DNA of 64,000 nucleotides from Winslowiella toletana (GTDB lineage: Bacteria > Pseudomonadota > Gammaproteobacteria > Enterobacterales > Enterobacteriaceae): the NCBI RefSeq assembly GCF_032164335.1, contig NZ_CP134152.1, positions 2,976,001-3,040,000 of the forward strand, given 5' to 3'. This document shows, in pieces, positions 14,559-25,304 of the stretch. How positions within the stretch are numbered: position 1 is the stretch's first letter; each line of letters starts with the position of its first letter. The notes beneath the pieces were generated by a model. It made no database searches and was not told the origin of the DNA. It saw nothing but the letters and a program-made list of their open reading frames with translations. Position numbers and translations under genes: made by a program.

Positions 14559-15839
14559 ATGAAGGTGAATTATCCGACAGGAGTGGAAAACCATGGAGGG
14601 TTTCTGCGTATCTGGTTCATGTACCAGGGGCAAAGGGTTCGTGAAGGGTTGGGCGTATCTGATACGCCCAAAAACAGAAAGGCGGCTGGTGAGTTGCGGG
14701 CTAATGTGGCTTATTCGATTAAGGTAGGCACCTTCGACTACGCCAGGCAGTTTCCGAACTCATCGAATCTAAGCCGTTTTGGTGTTTCTCGCCTGGATTT
14801 AACGGTGGGAGAGCTCGCTAAAAAATGGCTTGCGATTAAGGAAACTGAGATATCAAAAAACTCCCACGGTTCATACACGACGCGTGTAAACACATCCATC
14901 TCTCTGCTCGGCGCTAATAAGATGGTTTCAGGCCTTAGAGCTGAGACTATGCAGGCACTCAGGACGAACCTGCTGAAAGGAAGTTTCACCCAAGGGCGTA
15001 ATAATGCCGTCACTAAAACCGGGCGGTCGGTGGCCTATGTGAACACATGTATGACAGATCTCTATTCAATGATGAAGTTCGCTCACGATAACGGATATAT
15101 TGAGCGCAACCCAATGTCAGCATTGGGAAGGCTTAAGAAAGACAAAAAGAAACCAGATCCGGTTGACCGAGATGAATTCCACAGGCTTATTTCCGCAATG
15201 AAAACGCGACAGCTCAGAAACCTGTGGTCACTGGCTGTTTACACAGGGCTTCGGCACGGTGAGTTATGCGCGCTTGCATGGGAAGACATAGACCTGAAGA
15301 AGTGGACGATTAGCGTTAATCGCAATCTGACAAAGAATGGCGATTTTACTCCACCCAAAACTGACTCGGGATTCAGGACCGTTTATCTGATTGAGGCTGC
15401 TCGTGATGTCCTTCGTGACCAAATGGAACTGACGAGGATGAGGAAGAGCATTTCAGTCTCAATTGCTGGCAGGGAGTACGGCAAGTCGGAAAAGGAAGAG
15501 TTAACATTTATCTTCAATCCTAAGGTGAATGCCGTAAACCATTCCAGCAACGATTATTACGCAGTGACATCGATATCCCAAACATGGAGAGCGGCCATGA
15601 TTAAGGCCGGCTTGCGACTTCGCAAAGCATATCAATCCCGACACACATATGCATGCTGGTCTCTGTCAGCCGGAGCTAACCCTAATTTCATAGCAAGCCA
15701 AATGGGTCACGCTAACGCACAGATGGTTTATCAGGTTTATGGGGCGTGGATGACTGAAAATGATGACGCGCAATTAAGCCTGATGAACTCAAAACTGAAC
15801 GAGTTTGCCCCACTGATGCCCCAAAGTCATACAGGATAA
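14559..15839 (+). CDS. int: Tyrosine-type phage integrase
   Basis: A 426-aa tyrosine recombinase that integrates and excises the prophage. The N-terminal arm-binding domain (about residues 1-75) is followed by a SAM-like core-binding domain (about 80-190) and the catalytic domain. Catalytic features are Arg232 in YTGLRHGEL, Lys267 in PPKTDSG, Arg361-His362 in QSRHTYA, His384 in MGHANAQ and the nucleophile near VYQVYG (Tyr394, less likely Tyr391). The gene ends 35 bp from the fliE stop, so the attachment site lies in that interval or in the 3' end of fliE. The reading frame is intact. Confidence 0.95.
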   Translation: MKVNYPTGVENHGGFLRIWFMYQGQRVREGLGVSDTPKNRKAAGELRANVAYSIKVGTFDYARQFPNSSNLSRFGVSRLDLTVGELAKKWLAIKETEISKNSHGSYTTRVNTSISLLGANKMVSGLRAETMQALRTNLLKGSFTQGRNNAVTKTGRSVAYVNTCMTDLYSMMKFAHDNGYIERNPMSALGRLKKDKKKPDPVDRDEFHRLISAMKTRQLRNLWSLAVYTGLRHGELCALAWEDIDLKKWTISVNRNLTKNGDFTPPKTDSGFRTVYLIEAARDVLRDQMELTRMRKSISVSIAGREYGKSEKEELTFIFNPKVNAVNHSSNDYYAVTSISQTWRAAMIKAGLRLRKAYQSRHTYACWSLSAGANPNFIASQMGHANAQMVYQVYGAWMTENDDAQLSLMNSKLNEFAPLMPQSHTG

Positions 15840-15900
15840 ATATTAATTATCGAAATTACAGTAAGTTATAACATCTAAACCTGCATATTCATCACATCCT
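15840..15900. other. Candidate attachment-site region (attR side)
   Basis: The interval between the int stop and the last codons of fliE must contain the prophage-host junction. The distal prophage end is outside the window, so the core repeat cannot be identified. The intact fliE end (protein ending NMQV) suggests that integration either restores the 3' end of fliE or lies just after it. Confidence 0.5.
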
Positions 15901-16186
15901 GATACGCCGATACCAGCTTATTACGCACCTGAATCCCCATCTGCATTGAAACAGAAGATTTCTGTAGATCGACCATAACATCATTCAGAGACACGCCAGC
16001 TTTACCCAATTCGAAGTCCTGCGCCTGGCTGCGTGCTGCGCTCTGCGTCTCGCTGATTTTACTCAATGCCAGTTTCAGCTGCCCGGCAAAATCTGCCTGC
16101 GCGACCGCGTCAGTGCTTTTATTGCTGGCCTGAAGCGTCGCCACCTGCAATTGCTGCACCACACTTTCAATGCCCTGAATAGCCAT
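15875..16186 (-). CDS. fliE: Flagellar hook-basal body protein FliE
   Basis: A 103-aa protein that joins the MS ring to the rod and is needed early for export of axial proteins. The C-terminal signature [20 protein letters not shown] followed by DVMNMQV matches enterobacterial FliE, and length is normal (about 104 aa). It is divergent from fliF, as in Escherichia and Salmonella, with about 240 bp between them for class II control. The prophage integrase lies immediately downstream. Confidence 0.96.
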   Translation of the reverse strand: MAIQGIESVVQQLQVATLQASNKSTDAVAQADFAGQLKLALSKISETQSAARSQAQDFELGKAGVSLNDVMVDLQKSSVSMQMGIQVRNKLVSAYQDVMNMQV

Positions 16187-16424
16187 TTTTACCTCGAACT
16201 GGATAACGGATGATTTTTACGACAGCAAACTTATCACAGTGTCAATCGGACAAAGCCCGCAAATAAGCGCAAAAGCTATGGCTTATCAGCCCATCGAATT
16301 TTACGAATCAGAAAATAATGGCCGTCCATCGAGGTGGAACTTTTATTGTAAGCCGCATCAGGGAGTCAGTTTTGCTACCACGCCACGTGAAACAGTCCGG
16401 TCATCAGTCAGGCAGGAATCGGTC

Positions 16425-18161
16425 ATGAATGCTACCACTCAGGATTCAGCTGAAAAGAAAGGCTTCAATGACCTTTTGGTTCGCCTGCGCGCAAACCCAC
16501 GCATTCCCCTTATTATCGCCGCAGCCGCCGCCATTGCCGTGGTTATTGCCATGATTCTGTGGGCGAAAGCCCCCGACTATCGCGTTCTGTATAATAACCT
16601 TACTGATGAAGATGGCGGCGCAATTGTTACCCAGCTGACCCAGATGAATATCCCCTACCGTTTTGAGGACAAAGGGGGTGCGCTCATGGTGCCGGCGGAA
16701 AAAGTCCATGAACTGCGGCTGCGGCTTGCCCAACAGGGACTGCCAAAAGGCGGCGCGGTCGGCTTTGAACTGCTGGATAAAGAAAAATTCGGCATCAGCC
16801 AGTTCAGCGAACAGGTTAACTATCAGCGTGCGCTGGAAGGTGAGCTGGCACGCACCATCGAAACCTTCGGGCCGGTAAAAAGCGCACGCGTGCATCTGGC
16901 GATGCCTAAACCGACGCTGTTTGTGCGCGAACAGAAGTCGCCTTCTGCGTCAGTCACGCTGAATTTGCAGCCGGGACGAGCGCTGGATGAAGGTCAAATC
17001 AGTGCCGTGGTGCATATGGTCTCCAGTAGCGTTGCCGGCTTACCGCCAGGTAATGTGACGGTGGTCGATCAGGCTGGCCGACTGCTGACGCATGCGGACG
17101 GCGCTGGACGCGATCTCAATGATGCACAACTTAAGTACACCACTGAAGTAGAAAGCCGCTATCAGCAGCGTATTGAGGCGATTCTTGGCCCAATTGTCGG
17201 CCAGACTAACGTACATGCTCAGGTTACCGCCCAGATTGATTTTGACAGCCGCGAACAAACCAATGAGCAGTATAAACCGAACAACGATCCCAACAATGCG
17301 GCGATCCGTTCACGTCAAAGCAGCGTCAGTGAACAACTGGGTGGACAGTATCCAGGTGGCGTGCCGGGCGCGCTGTCGAATCAACCCGCCCCTGCCAATG
17401 CAGCTCCGGTTACCCAACCAAATAACAACAATAATACTGCGGCTAACGCCAACAATAACACGGGTGCTAATGCTAATAATGGCACCACCAATACCAGTAA
17501 CAGTAACAGTAACAGTAACAGTGAGCGTACTCTTCCTTCCAACAGCCGTAAGGATGACACCACCAACTACGAAGTTGATCGTACGATCCTGCATACCAAA
17601 ATGAATGTCGGCAACGTCAAACGCCTCTCGGTGGCGGTAGTGGTGAACTATCGTGCCGATGATCAGGGCAAAGCGATCGCGCTGAATCAACAACAAATTA
17701 AACAAATTGAAGATCTGACCCGCGAAGCAATGGGTTACTCCACCGAGCGTGGCGATAGCGTCAACGTGGTCAACTCACCGTTTACCCAGAGCGATATCAA
17801 TGGTAGCGAGCTGCCCTTCTGGCAACAGCAGTCGTTCTTCGATCAGCTGATGAGTGCCGGACGCTGGCTGTTGGTGCTGTTGGTGGCCTTTATTCTCTAC
17901 CGCAAACTGGTACGCCCGCAGCTGCTGCGTAAACAGCAGCAAGAAAAAGCCCGTGCGGAGGCCAGCGCCCAGCAGCTTCAGCGCCAGGAGGAGCAAGAGG
18001 CCTTCTCGGTGACGCTGAGCAAAGATGAGCAGGATCTGGATCGTAAATCACAGCAGCGGATGAGTGCTGAGCTGCTGAGCCAACGCATTCGCGATATGTC
18101 TGAGAACGATCCACGCGTCGTAGCGCTGGTGATTCGCCAATGGATGAGTAACGAACTATGA
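16425..18161 (+). CDS. fliF: Flagellar MS-ring protein FliF
   Basis: A 578-aa inner-membrane ring protein that forms the base of the flagellum and houses the export gate. Membrane spans lie at about residues 27-47 ([20 protein letters not shown]) and near residue 465 ([13 protein letters not shown]); the ring-building domains lie between. The C-terminal tail ([16 protein letters not shown]) binds FliG. I chose the ATG at 16425 because it begins the family-like MNATTQ start; the frame runs on upstream to 16239. An Asn/Ser-rich low-complexity insert at about residues 330-366 makes it longer than the E. coli protein (552 aa). fliG overlaps the end by 4 bp. Confidence 0.96.
   Translation: MNATTQDSAEKKGFNDLLVRLRANPRIPLIIAAAAAIAVVIAMILWAKAPDYRVLYNNLTDEDGGAIVTQLTQMNIPYRFEDKGGALMVPAEKVHELRLRLAQQGLPKGGAVGFELLDKEKFGISQFSEQVNYQRALEGELARTIETFGPVKSARVHLAMPKPTLFVREQKSPSASVTLNLQPGRALDEGQISAVVHMVSSSVAGLPPGNVTVVDQAGRLLTHADGAGRDLNDAQLKYTTEVESRYQQRIEAILGPIVGQTNVHAQVTAQIDFDSREQTNEQYKPNNDPNNAAIRSRQSSVSEQLGGQYPGGVPGALSNQPAPANAAPVTQPNNNNNTAANANNNTGANANNGTTNTSNSNSNSNSERTLPSNSRKDDTTNYEVDRTILHTKMNVGNVKRLSVAVVVNYRADDQGKAIALNQQQIKQIEDLTREAMGYSTERGDSVNVVNSPFTQSDINGSELPFWQQQSFFDQLMSAGRWLLVLLVAFILYRKLVRPQLLRKQQQEKARAEASAQQLQRQEEQEAFSVTLSKDEQDLDRKSQQRMSAELLSQRIRDMSENDPRVVALVIRQWMSNEL
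17495..17524 (+). repeat. Hexanucleotide tandem repeat inside fliF
   Basis: Four perfect CAGTAA units followed by one CAGTGA encode alternating Ser and Asn in the variable periplasmic loop of FliF. The unit is a multiple of three, so copy-number change would alter length without a frameshift. Confidence 0.85.
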
Positions 18162-19150
18162 GTCTGACCGGTACTGAAAAAAGCGCCATTATGATGATGA
18201 CGATTGGCGAAGAGCGTGCGGCTGAGGTGTTTAAACATCTTAACACTCGCGAAGTGCAACATCTCAGCGCGGCAATGGCGAATATGCGACAGGTTTCGCA
18301 TAAGCAGCTGACCGAGGTACTGCGCGAGTTCGAAGCCGATGCCGAGCAGTACGCCGCGCTCAGCATCAACTCTAACGACTATCTGCGCTCTGTGCTGATT
18401 AAGGCACTGGGCGAAGAGCGCGCGGCCAGCCTGCTGGAAGATATTCTCGAAACGCGTGAAACCACCAGCGGTATGGAAACACTTAACTTTATGGAGCCAC
18501 AGGCCGCAGCCGACCTGATTCGCGACGAACATCCGCAGATTATCGCCACTATCCTCGTGCACCTGAAACGGGGTCAGGCGGCCGATATTCTGGCGCTGTT
18601 CGATGATCGTTTACGCCACGATGTGATGCTGCGTATCGCCACTTTTGGCGGCGTGCAGCCTGCCGCGCTGGCTGAACTGACCGAAGTGCTGAACACCCTG
18701 CTGGATGGTCAAAACCTCAAGCGCGCGAAGATGGGCGGCGTAAGAACCGCAGCCGAAATTATCAACCTGATGAAAACCCAGCAGGAAGAAGCGGTTATCG
18801 AAGCGGTACGCGAATTCGATGGCGAACTGGCGCAGAAAATTATCGACGAGATGTTCCTGTTCGAAAATCTGGTTGAGGTGGACGATCGCAGTATCCAGCG
18901 CCTGTTGCAGGAAGTGGAGTCCGAACAGTTGCTGATTGCGCTGAAAGGTTCCGAACAACCGCTTCGTGAGAGATTCCTGCAGAATATGTCGCAGCGCGCT
19001 GCCGATATACTGCGCGACGATCTCGCCAACCGTGGCCCGGTGCGTATGTCCGCAGTGGAAAACGAGCAGAAGGCGATTTTGCTGATTGTTCGTCGTCTGG
19101 CAGAAAGTGGCGAGATGGTGATTGGCAGCAGCGAGGAAACGTATGTCTGA
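18158..19150 (+). CDS. fliG: Flagellar motor switch protein FliG
   Basis: A 330-aa C-ring protein that interacts with the stator and produces torque. The sequence is nearly collinear with E. coli FliG over its whole length, for example [36 protein letters not shown] and [19 protein letters not shown]. The EHPQ motif and the charged torque helix are present. It overlaps fliF by 4 bp and fliH by 8 bp, indicating translational coupling in the fliF operon. Confidence 0.97.
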   Translation: MSLTGTEKSAIMMMTIGEERAAEVFKHLNTREVQHLSAAMANMRQVSHKQLTEVLREFEADAEQYAALSINSNDYLRSVLIKALGEERAASLLEDILETRETTSGMETLNFMEPQAAADLIRDEHPQIIATILVHLKRGQAADILALFDDRLRHDVMLRIATFGGVQPAALAELTEVLNTLLDGQNLKRAKMGGVRTAAEIINLMKTQQEEAVIEAVREFDGELAQKIIDEMFLFENLVEVDDRSIQRLLQEVESEQLLIALKGSEQPLRERFLQNMSQRAADILRDDLANRGPVRMSAVENEQKAILLIVRRLAESGEMVIGSSEETYV

Positions 19151-19835
19151 TGCCTTTTCTTCCCGCCCGTGGCAAACCTGGCAGCCTGACGACTTCGCGC
19201 AGCCGGAAAAGCCAGCGGTTGAGGAATATACCGCCCCTGAGGTCGAAGCTGAAGAGAGTGATCTGCAACAGAACCAGCTGGAACTGTTGCAAACCCAGGT
19301 GCGCAATGAAGCTCAGGGCTTAGGCTACGCTGAAGGTCAGCAGAAAGGCTTCAACGACGGTAAAAAAGCGGGTTATGACGTCGGTTATCAGCAAGGTCTG
19401 GCGGAAGCAAAACAGCAGCAGGCACCGTTACAGGCGCGAATGCAGCAGTTGGTTGCCGAGTTTCAGCATACGCTGGAAGCGCTGGACAGCGTGATTGCCG
19501 CACGCCTGATGCAGCTGGCGCTGGAGGCGGCGCGTCAGGTGCTGGGTCAGGCGACCGCGGTCGACGGTTCGGCACTTTTACGTCAGATTCAACAGATGAT
19601 CCAGCAGGAGCCGATGTTCAGCGGTAAGCCACAGTTGCGGGTTCATCCGGACGATCTGCCGCAAATTGAGCAGACGCTTGGCGCCACGCTGACTCTGCAC
19701 GGCTGGCGCTTACTGGCCGACAACTCGCTGCATCCCGGCGGTTGCAAGGTCAGCGCTGAAGATGGCGACCTTGATGCCAGCATCGCCACCCGCTGGCATG
19801 AACTGTGCCGTCTGGCTGCACCGGGAGAGCTGTAA
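19143..19835 (+). CDS. fliH: Flagellar export ATPase regulator FliH
   Basis: A 230-aa protein that dimerises, binds FliI and links it to the C ring. The central region contains the GxxxG-type repeats seen in FliH ([20 protein letters not shown], then QGLAEAK), followed by a V-type ATPase stator-like C-terminal domain. The ATG at 19143 gives a length close to the E. coli protein (228 aa); it overlaps the fliG end by 8 bp. The stop overlaps the fliI start as TAATG. Confidence 0.94.
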   Translation: MSDAFSSRPWQTWQPDDFAQPEKPAVEEYTAPEVEAEESDLQQNQLELLQTQVRNEAQGLGYAEGQQKGFNDGKKAGYDVGYQQGLAEAKQQQAPLQARMQQLVAEFQHTLEALDSVIAARLMQLALEAARQVLGQATAVDGSALLRQIQQMIQQEPMFSGKPQLRVHPDDLPQIEQTLGATLTLHGWRLLADNSLHPGGCKVSAEDGDLDASIATRWHELCRLAAPGEL

Positions 19836-21196
19836 TGACCTCGCGTCTCTCACGCTGGCTCGGCGCACTCGACGCGTTTGAACAACGCCTTAGCCAGCTG
19901 CCAACGGTACGCCGCTACGGCCGCCTGACCCGCGCCACCGGGCTGGTGCTGGAAGCCACCGGCCTGCAACTGCCGCTTGGCGCTACCTGCGTCATTGAAC
20001 GCTACGACGGCCAGCAGGTGGCCGAAGTTGAGAGCGAAGTGGTTGGCTTCAACGGCCAGAGGCTGTTTCTGATGCCGCTGGAAGAAGTGGAAGGCATTCT
20101 GCCGGGGGCGCGGGTTTTTGCCCGCGTGAGCGGAGACAGCCAGCACAGTGGCAAACAGCTGTTACTCGGCCCGCAGCTGCTCGGCAGAGTGCTGGATGGC
20201 AGCGGGCGTCCGCTGGATGGCCTGCCTTCGCCAGAAACCGGCTACCGGGCAGCGCTGATTACCCCGCCCTTCAACCCGCTACAGCGCACGCCAATTACCG
20301 ATGTGCTGGATACCGGCGTTCGCGCGATTAATGCCCTGCTCACCGTCGGACGCGGCCAGCGCATGGGGCTGTTCGCCGGTTCCGGCGTCGGTAAAAGCGT
20401 GCTGCTCGGTATGATGGCGCGCTACACCAAAGCCGATGTGATCGTCGTCGGGCTGATCGGTGAGCGTGGTCGCGAAGTGAAAGATTTTATCGAGAATATT
20501 CTTGGGGTTGAAGGACGCGCGCGCGCGGTGGTGATCGCTGCTCCCGCCGATGTCTCTCCGCTACTGCGTATGCAGGGTGCCGCCTACGCCACCCGCATCG
20601 CCGAGGATTTTCGCGATCGTGGTCAGCACGTACTGCTGATCATGGACTCCCTGACGCGCTATGCCATGGCGCAGCGTGAAATCGCGCTGGCGATTGGTGA
20701 ACCGCCCGCCACTAAAGGTTATCCACCGTCGGTATTTGCCAAACTACCCGCGCTGGTTGAGCGCGCCGGTAATGGTATCGATGGCGGCGGTTCAATTACC
20801 GCTTTCTATACCGTACTGACTGAAGGCGACGATCAGCAGGATCCGATTGCCGACTCGGCGCGCGCCATCCTTGACGGTCATATCGTGCTATCACGCCGTC
20901 TGGCTGAAGCGGGCCACTATCCGGCAATTGATATTGAAGCGTCGATCAGCCGTGCAATGACGTCACTGATTGATGAAAACCATTACGCCAAAGTGCGCCA
21001 GTTCAAACAGTTACTTTCCAGCTATCAGCGCAACCGCGATCTGGTCAGCGTCGGCGCTTACGCCGCTGGCAGCGATCCGATGCTGGATAAAGCCATCAGG
21101 CTTTACCCGGAACTGGAAGCGTTTCTGCAGCAGGGCATTTTCGAGCGCAGCAGTTACGACGATGCCTTACTGCATCTGCAGGCCATTTTTGGTTAA
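19835..21196 (+). CDS. fliI: Flagellum-specific ATPase FliI
   Basis: A 453-aa F1-beta-like ATPase that energises type III export of flagellar proteins. Walker A AGSGVGKS lies at about residues 181-188, and [17 protein letters not shown] is the Walker B region. [20 protein letters not shown] is a typical family segment. The ATG at 19835 (MTSRLSRW) fits the family; the longer open frame upstream lies within fliH. It works with FliH and FliJ from the same operon. Confidence 0.97.
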   Translation: MTSRLSRWLGALDAFEQRLSQLPTVRRYGRLTRATGLVLEATGLQLPLGATCVIERYDGQQVAEVESEVVGFNGQRLFLMPLEEVEGILPGARVFARVSGDSQHSGKQLLLGPQLLGRVLDGSGRPLDGLPSPETGYRAALITPPFNPLQRTPITDVLDTGVRAINALLTVGRGQRMGLFAGSGVGKSVLLGMMARYTKADVIVVGLIGERGREVKDFIENILGVEGRARAVVIAAPADVSPLLRMQGAAYATRIAEDFRDRGQHVLLIMDSLTRYAMAQREIALAIGEPPATKGYPPSVFAKLPALVERAGNGIDGGGSITAFYTVLTEGDDQQDPIADSARAILDGHIVLSRRLAEAGHYPAIDIEASISRAMTSLIDENHYAKVRQFKQLLSSYQRNRDLVSVGAYAAGSDPMLDKAIRLYPELEAFLQQGIFERSSYDDALLHLQAIFG

Positions 21197-21253
21197 CCAT
21201 CACCAGCGGCCAGCATTGCTCGTTTCAGCGTAAACAGTTCAGGTGAGGCCAGT

Positions 21254-21700
21254 ATGGCAAAGCAAAGCACGGCGATTGAGACACTACGCGATTTAGCGCA
21301 AAAAGAGGTGGAGAAAGCCACGCAGCAGCTGGGCGATGTGCGGCGCGCGCATAAGCAGGCCGACGATCAGCTCTCTATGTTGCTCGACTACCAGCACGAA
21401 TATCGCAACCAGCTTAACAGCAATATGTCGTCCGGCATTGCCAGTACCCGCTGGCACAACTATCACCAGTTTATTCTGACGCTGGAAAACGCAATTGAGC
21501 AGCATCGTCATCAGCTGGCGCAGTGGAACAGCAAACTGGAGCAGGCGTTGCGCTGCTGGCGCGATAAACAGCAGCGGCTGCATGCTTACGAAACTCTGCA
21601 AGCCCGTGCTCTGTCGACGGCATTACTACAAGAAAACCGTCTCGACCAGAAACGGATGGATGAATTTGCCCAACGGGCATCATTGAGGAAAGGCGAATGA
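21254..21700 (+). CDS. fliJ: Flagellar export protein FliJ
   Basis: A 148-aa charged coiled-coil protein, [20 protein letters not shown]..., the length and composition of FliJ. FliJ forms the stalk-like part of the export ATPase complex and helps chaperone cycling. It lies 57 bp after fliI and overlaps the fliK start by 4 bp. Confidence 0.94.
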   Translation: MAKQSTAIETLRDLAQKEVEKATQQLGDVRRAHKQADDQLSMLLDYQHEYRNQLNSNMSSGIASTRWHNYHQFILTLENAIEQHRHQLAQWNSKLEQALRCWRDKQQRLHAYETLQARALSTALLQENRLDQKRMDEFAQRASLRKGE

Positions 21701-22875
21701 TTACGCTGCCAACACTTCCGACGGCGGTCAGCGCTGATACCAGCGTCGAACTCAGCGCCGTCAGCAACAATTTAACCGCCAGTGACGCTATGCCGCCGGC
21801 GTTTTTGACTCTGCTGGGCAACCGCCTGTTAACGCTGGCACAGCAATCCGGCACTGACGCAGGCGCAACTGCCAAACTGCCGGGGCAGCAAAGTCGCGAG
21901 GAAAAATCGCTGCCTGCCAGCGAACTCAGCACCCTGCTTGCCGCGCTGGATAAACCAGAAGCGTTAAATGCACTGCTACAAAGCGAAAAGAGTAAAGTCC
22001 AGCCAGAATCCGCCGATGATCACCAGCAGCTTAAGCCAGCGGAGCTAACCGACGGTGATAAACAGGCGTTACAGGCGCTGTTTGCCATGCTGCCACCAAC
22101 GCCGGCTCAGCCTGATTTCACCGCGGCAAACCCTGACGACGCCAGCAGTACCGGCATTGACAATGAAACTGACGGCAGTAAACAGCACGGTCTGAACGCG
22201 CTGTTGAGCAGCCTGACCCGTAACAGCACGCCCGCGCAGACGAGCATGGATACCCGCTCCAGCCTGTCGGCCAGCTCTTTCTTTCAGCAGGCGTTAAGCA
22301 GTATTAAGCAAGAGCAATCGACAGAGAGTCAGCCGACCAGCTTGCCGACTGTCGCCCCCCTCAGCGCCGCCAGTACGCCGCTGACACCGACAGCATCGGC
22401 CAGCGTTATGGCGCCTGCCACGCCGCAGCTGAATTCGCAGCTGGGCAGCCCGGAGTGGCAGCAGGCACTGAGCCAGCAGGTGGTAATGTTCAACCGTAAC
22501 GGCCAGCAAAATGCTGAGCTGCGCCTGCATCCGCAGGATCTCGGATCGATTCAAATCAGCCTGAAACTGGATAACGACCAGGCGCAGCTGAATATGGTTT
22601 CGGGTCACAGCCAGGTGCGTGCCGCACTTGAGGCCGCCATCCCGCAACTGCGTACTGCGCTGGCAGAGAGCGGCATTTATCTCGCGCAGAGCAACGTCAG
22701 CAGTGATGCCTCTGCGCAGAGCCACTCTTTCAGCGGCCAGCAACAGTCAGGTGGCAACGCCAGCGGTAACTCTGGCAGGACGCGGGATAACGATGGCGAG
22801 ATAACGCCGATTGCCGTTCCGGCCACCCTTCAGGCACGCGCGATCGGCAACAACGCTGTTGATATTTTCGCCTGA
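21697..22875 (+). CDS. fliK: Flagellar hook-length control protein FliK
   Basis: A 392-aa protein rich in Ala, Gln, Ser, Thr and Pro in its first two thirds, the secreted molecular ruler. The C-terminal hook-length domain (about residues 250-345) is recognisable in [20 protein letters not shown] and [17 protein letters not shown]. It switches export specificity from hook to filament by acting on FlhB. Length is close to Salmonella FliK (405 aa). It overlaps fliJ by 4 bp. Confidence 0.94.
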   Translation: MITLPTLPTAVSADTSVELSAVSNNLTASDAMPPAFLTLLGNRLLTLAQQSGTDAGATAKLPGQQSREEKSLPASELSTLLAALDKPEALNALLQSEKSKVQPESADDHQQLKPAELTDGDKQALQALFAMLPPTPAQPDFTAANPDDASSTGIDNETDGSKQHGLNALLSSLTRNSTPAQTSMDTRSSLSASSFFQQALSSIKQEQSTESQPTSLPTVAPLSAASTPLTPTASASVMAPATPQLNSQLGSPEWQQALSQQVVMFNRNGQQNAELRLHPQDLGSIQISLKLDNDQAQLNMVSGHSQVRAALEAAIPQLRTALAESGIYLAQSNVSSDASAQSHSFSGQQQSGGNASGNSGRTRDNDGEITPIAVPATLQARAIGNNAVDIFA

Positions 22876-23007
22876 TAGCGGCAAACGCCGAAGCTAGCAG
22901 TAAAACTCGCGTCTTTTCTGGCTATTGAACGACAAAAGACGCGGGATAATCTGACCTGGCTCTGCGGCTGGCGTCGCCCATCTAATTCACAGGAAGTTAC
23001 TGCAAAA

Positions 23008-23493
23008 ATGTCTGATATCGCGAAAGCCAAAGGCCGCAAACGTTCAATAATGATCCCGCTGTTACTGATTGTCACAGTGGCCGCTTGCAGCGTGGCAGGC
23101 TATGCAGTCTGGCGAATGATAAAAAAACCCGCTGATGCCACAGAAACCACGGCAAAAAAACAGCCCCCAGCCGCCCCTCTGTTTTTTGCACTTGATACTT
23201 TTACCGTGAACCTGGTCAATGCCACCAGCGATGCCGATCGCGTGCTGTATATCGGCTTTACGCTGCGCCTGCCCGATGAAGAGACACGTCGCCGCATGAA
23301 CGAATATCTGCCTGAAGTGCGTAGCCGACTACTGCTGCTACTCTCGCGTCAGAATGCATCAACACTGATGAGTGAACAGGGCAAACAGGATCTGATGACG
23401 CAGATCAAACAGGTGCTGGCAGCGCCACTGGTTGAGGGTCAACCTCCACAGGTCGTAAACGATGTGCTGTTTACCGCCTTTATTTTGAGGTGA
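23008..23493 (+). CDS. fliL: Flagellar basal body-associated protein FliL
   Basis: A 161-aa single-span protein: a basic N-terminus (KAKGRKRS), a membrane segment at about residues 12-33 ([20 protein letters not shown]) and a periplasmic domain with [14 protein letters not shown] and the terminal [12 protein letters not shown]. FliL supports the stator, especially during swarming. It lies after a gap of about 130 bp from fliK, where an additional promoter for fliLMNOPQR is expected from other enterobacteria, and 4 bp before fliM. Confidence 0.95.
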   Translation: MSDIAKAKGRKRSIMIPLLLIVTVAACSVAGYAVWRMIKKPADATETTAKKQPPAAPLFFALDTFTVNLVNATSDADRVLYIGFTLRLPDEETRRRMNEYLPEVRSRLLLLLSRQNASTLMSEQGKQDLMTQIKQVLAAPLVEGQPPQVVNDVLFTAFILR

Positions 23494-23497
23494 TTCG

Positions 23498-24505
23498 ATG
23501 GGCGATAACATTCTTTCGCAAGCTGAGATCGACGCGCTGCTTAACGGCGACAGCGACAGTACCGCAGACGAAAAAGTTAAAGGTTTGGGCGAAAGCGATA
23601 TTCGTCCCTACGATCCCAATACCCAGCGCCGCGTGGTTCGTGAACGCTTACAGGCGCTGGAAATCATTAATGAACGCTTCGCGCGACAATTCCGCATGGG
23701 ATTGTTTAATTTGCTGCGACGCAGCCCGGACATCAGCGTCGGCGCCATTAAAATTCAGCCTTATCATGAGTTTGCCCGCAACCTTCCGGTGCCAACCAAC
23801 CTGAATCTGGTGCACCTGAAACCGCTGCGCGGCACCGCGCTGTTTGTCTTCTCGCCTGCGCTGGTTTTTATCGCGGTAGATAACCTGTTTGGTGGTGATG
23901 GACGCTTCCCGACCAAAGTTGAAGGTCGTGAATTTACCCATACCGAGCAGCGGGTGATTCGCCGCATGCTGAAGCTGGCGCTGGACGGCTACAGTGACGC
24001 CTGGAAAGCGATTTATCCACTTGAAGTGGAGTATGTGCGCTCGGAAATGCAGGTGAAGTTTACCAATATTACTACATCGCCGAATGACATTGTTGTGACG
24101 ACGCCCTTCCAGGTGGAGATTGGCAATCTGGTGGGTGAATTTAATATTTGCATTCCGTTCAGCATGATCGAGCCGCTGCGCGAACTGCTGGTCAACCCGC
24201 CGCTGGAAAACTCGCGCCAGGAAGATCAGAGCTGGCGCGAAACGCTGGTCAAACAGGTTCAACACTCGGAGCTGGAATTAGTGGCTAACTTTGCCGATGT
24301 TTCATTACGCCTGTCGCGCATTCTGCAATTGAAACCCGGTGACGTGCTGCCGATTGAAAAGCCCGATCGCATTCTCGCCCACGTCGATGGCGTGCCGGTA
24401 TTAACCAGTCAATATGGCACGTTGAACGGTCAATATGCGCTGCGTGTGGAACATTTGATTAACCCAATTTTGAACTCGCTGAATGAGGAACAGGCCCATG
24501 ACTGA
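23498..24505 (+). CDS. fliM: Flagellar motor switch protein FliM
   Basis: A 335-aa C-ring protein. The N-terminal LSQAEIDALLNGD is the CheY-P binding peptide. The middle CheC-like domain and the C-terminal SpoA/FliN-like domain (about residues 260-325, LKPGDVLPIEKPDRI) follow. It switches rotation direction and assembles with FliG and FliN. It overlaps fliN by 8 bp. Confidence 0.97.
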   Translation: MGDNILSQAEIDALLNGDSDSTADEKVKGLGESDIRPYDPNTQRRVVRERLQALEIINERFARQFRMGLFNLLRRSPDISVGAIKIQPYHEFARNLPVPTNLNLVHLKPLRGTALFVFSPALVFIAVDNLFGGDGRFPTKVEGREFTHTEQRVIRRMLKLALDGYSDAWKAIYPLEVEYVRSEMQVKFTNITTSPNDIVVTTPFQVEIGNLVGEFNICIPFSMIEPLRELLVNPPLENSRQEDQSWRETLVKQVQHSELELVANFADVSLRLSRILQLKPGDVLPIEKPDRILAHVDGVPVLTSQYGTLNGQYALRVEHLINPILNSLNEEQAHD

Positions 24506-24908
24506 CAGTAATAAACCAGCCGACGGTAACGCGTCTGCGGACGATCTGTGGGCTGAAGCCATGAATGAGCAAGCAGCATCCGCCAGCTCGCCGTCAACGG
24601 ATAACGTCTTTAAGTCCTTTGAAAATAATGATATTGCCGGTTCGTTGCAGGATATCGATCTGATTATGGATATCCCGGTCAAACTGACCGTCGAGCTGGG
24701 TCGTACCAAAATGACCATTAAAGAGTTGCTGCGCCTGTCGCAAGGGTCTGTCGTGGCGCTGGATGGGCTGGCCGGTGAACCGCTGGATATCCTGATTAAC
24801 GGCTACCTGATTGCCCAGGGTGAAGTGGTGGTAGTCGCGGATAAATACGGCGTTCGCATCACCGATATTATTACGCCTTCTGAACGCATGCGTCGTCTGA
24901 GCCGATAA
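24498..24908 (+). CDS. fliN: Flagellar motor switch protein FliN
   Basis: A 136-aa protein with an acidic variable N-terminus and a C-terminal SpoA domain (about residues 55-136: DIPVKLTVELGRTKMTIKEL and GEVVVVADKYGVRITDI). It forms the lower part of the C ring and docks FliH. The ATG at 24498 gives a length almost equal to E. coli (137 aa). The stop is immediately followed by the fliO ATG. Confidence 0.97.
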   Translation: MTDSNKPADGNASADDLWAEAMNEQAASASSPSTDNVFKSFENNDIAGSLQDIDLIMDIPVKLTVELGRTKMTIKELLRLSQGSVVALDGLAGEPLDILINGYLIAQGEVVVVADKYGVRITDIITPSERMRRLSR

Positions 24909-25304
24909 ATGAAAAGCAGCACCCAGCCGCTTCAATCTATGCCGTCCTCGCCTGCCGTGCCTTCCGCGGGTTCGATGCTGACGCAGGTCAGCTCGGTGCT
25001 GGCCTTTATTGTGTTACTGATCCTCGCTTGCGCCTGGCTGGCGCGGCGCTGTGGCTTTGCGCCCAGGCGAGTCAGCTCCCAGTCGCTAAACGTCAGCGCC
25101 AGCGTCAGCATCGGCCAGCGTGAGCGTGTGGTGATTGTTGATGTGGACGATGCGCGTCTGGTGCTGGGTGTTACCGCCCAACACATTACCCATCTGCATA
25201 CCTTGCCGCCAAAAGCGCCGGACCTACAGTCTGAGCCGGTGGCAACGGCAGATTTTCGTCACCTGCTACAGACGTTCCTGAAACGCTCCGGAAAATCGCA
25301 ATGA
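24909..25304 (+). CDS. fliO: Flagellar export scaffold FliO
   Basis: A 131-aa membrane protein with one span at about residues 28-47 ([20 protein letters not shown]) and a cytoplasmic domain, [20 protein letters not shown]. FliO helps assemble the FliP ring. It starts directly after the fliN stop and overlaps fliP by 4 bp. Confidence 0.93.
   Translation: MKSSTQPLQSMPSSPAVPSAGSMLTQVSSVLAFIVLLILACAWLARRCGFAPRRVSSQSLNVSASVSIGQRERVVIVDVDDARLVLGVTAQHITHLHTLPPKAPDLQSEPVATADFRHLLQTFLKRSGKSQ

Larger units (their letters stand above)
1..15850. mobile_element. P22/lambda-like prophage, left end outside the window
   Basis: A lambdoid early region lies here in reversed order: replication genes on the minus strand (helicase, O-like, CII, Cro), the CI repressor on the plus strand, then PL, N, recombination genes, excisionase and integrase on the plus strand. 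Structural and lysis genes are not in view, so they must lie left of position 1 if present. Matching operators flank the immunity region at 3196-3236 and 6353-6387, and nut-like sites lie downstream of both early promoters. The integrase end abuts fliE. Replication and recombination modules (DnaB-type helicase, Erf, P22-like N) resemble P22 more than lambda. The right boundary is approximate because no att repeat could be matched. Confidence 0.93.

Noticed and set aside
17310..17705. Minus-strand 131-aa frame rich in Val/Thr repeats inside fliF
   Set aside because: The repeats simply mirror the Asn/Ser microsatellite on the coding strand.
23648..24265. Minus-strand 205-aa frame inside fliM
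   Set aside because: It is a shadow of fliM codon structure with no start signal or recognisable domain.
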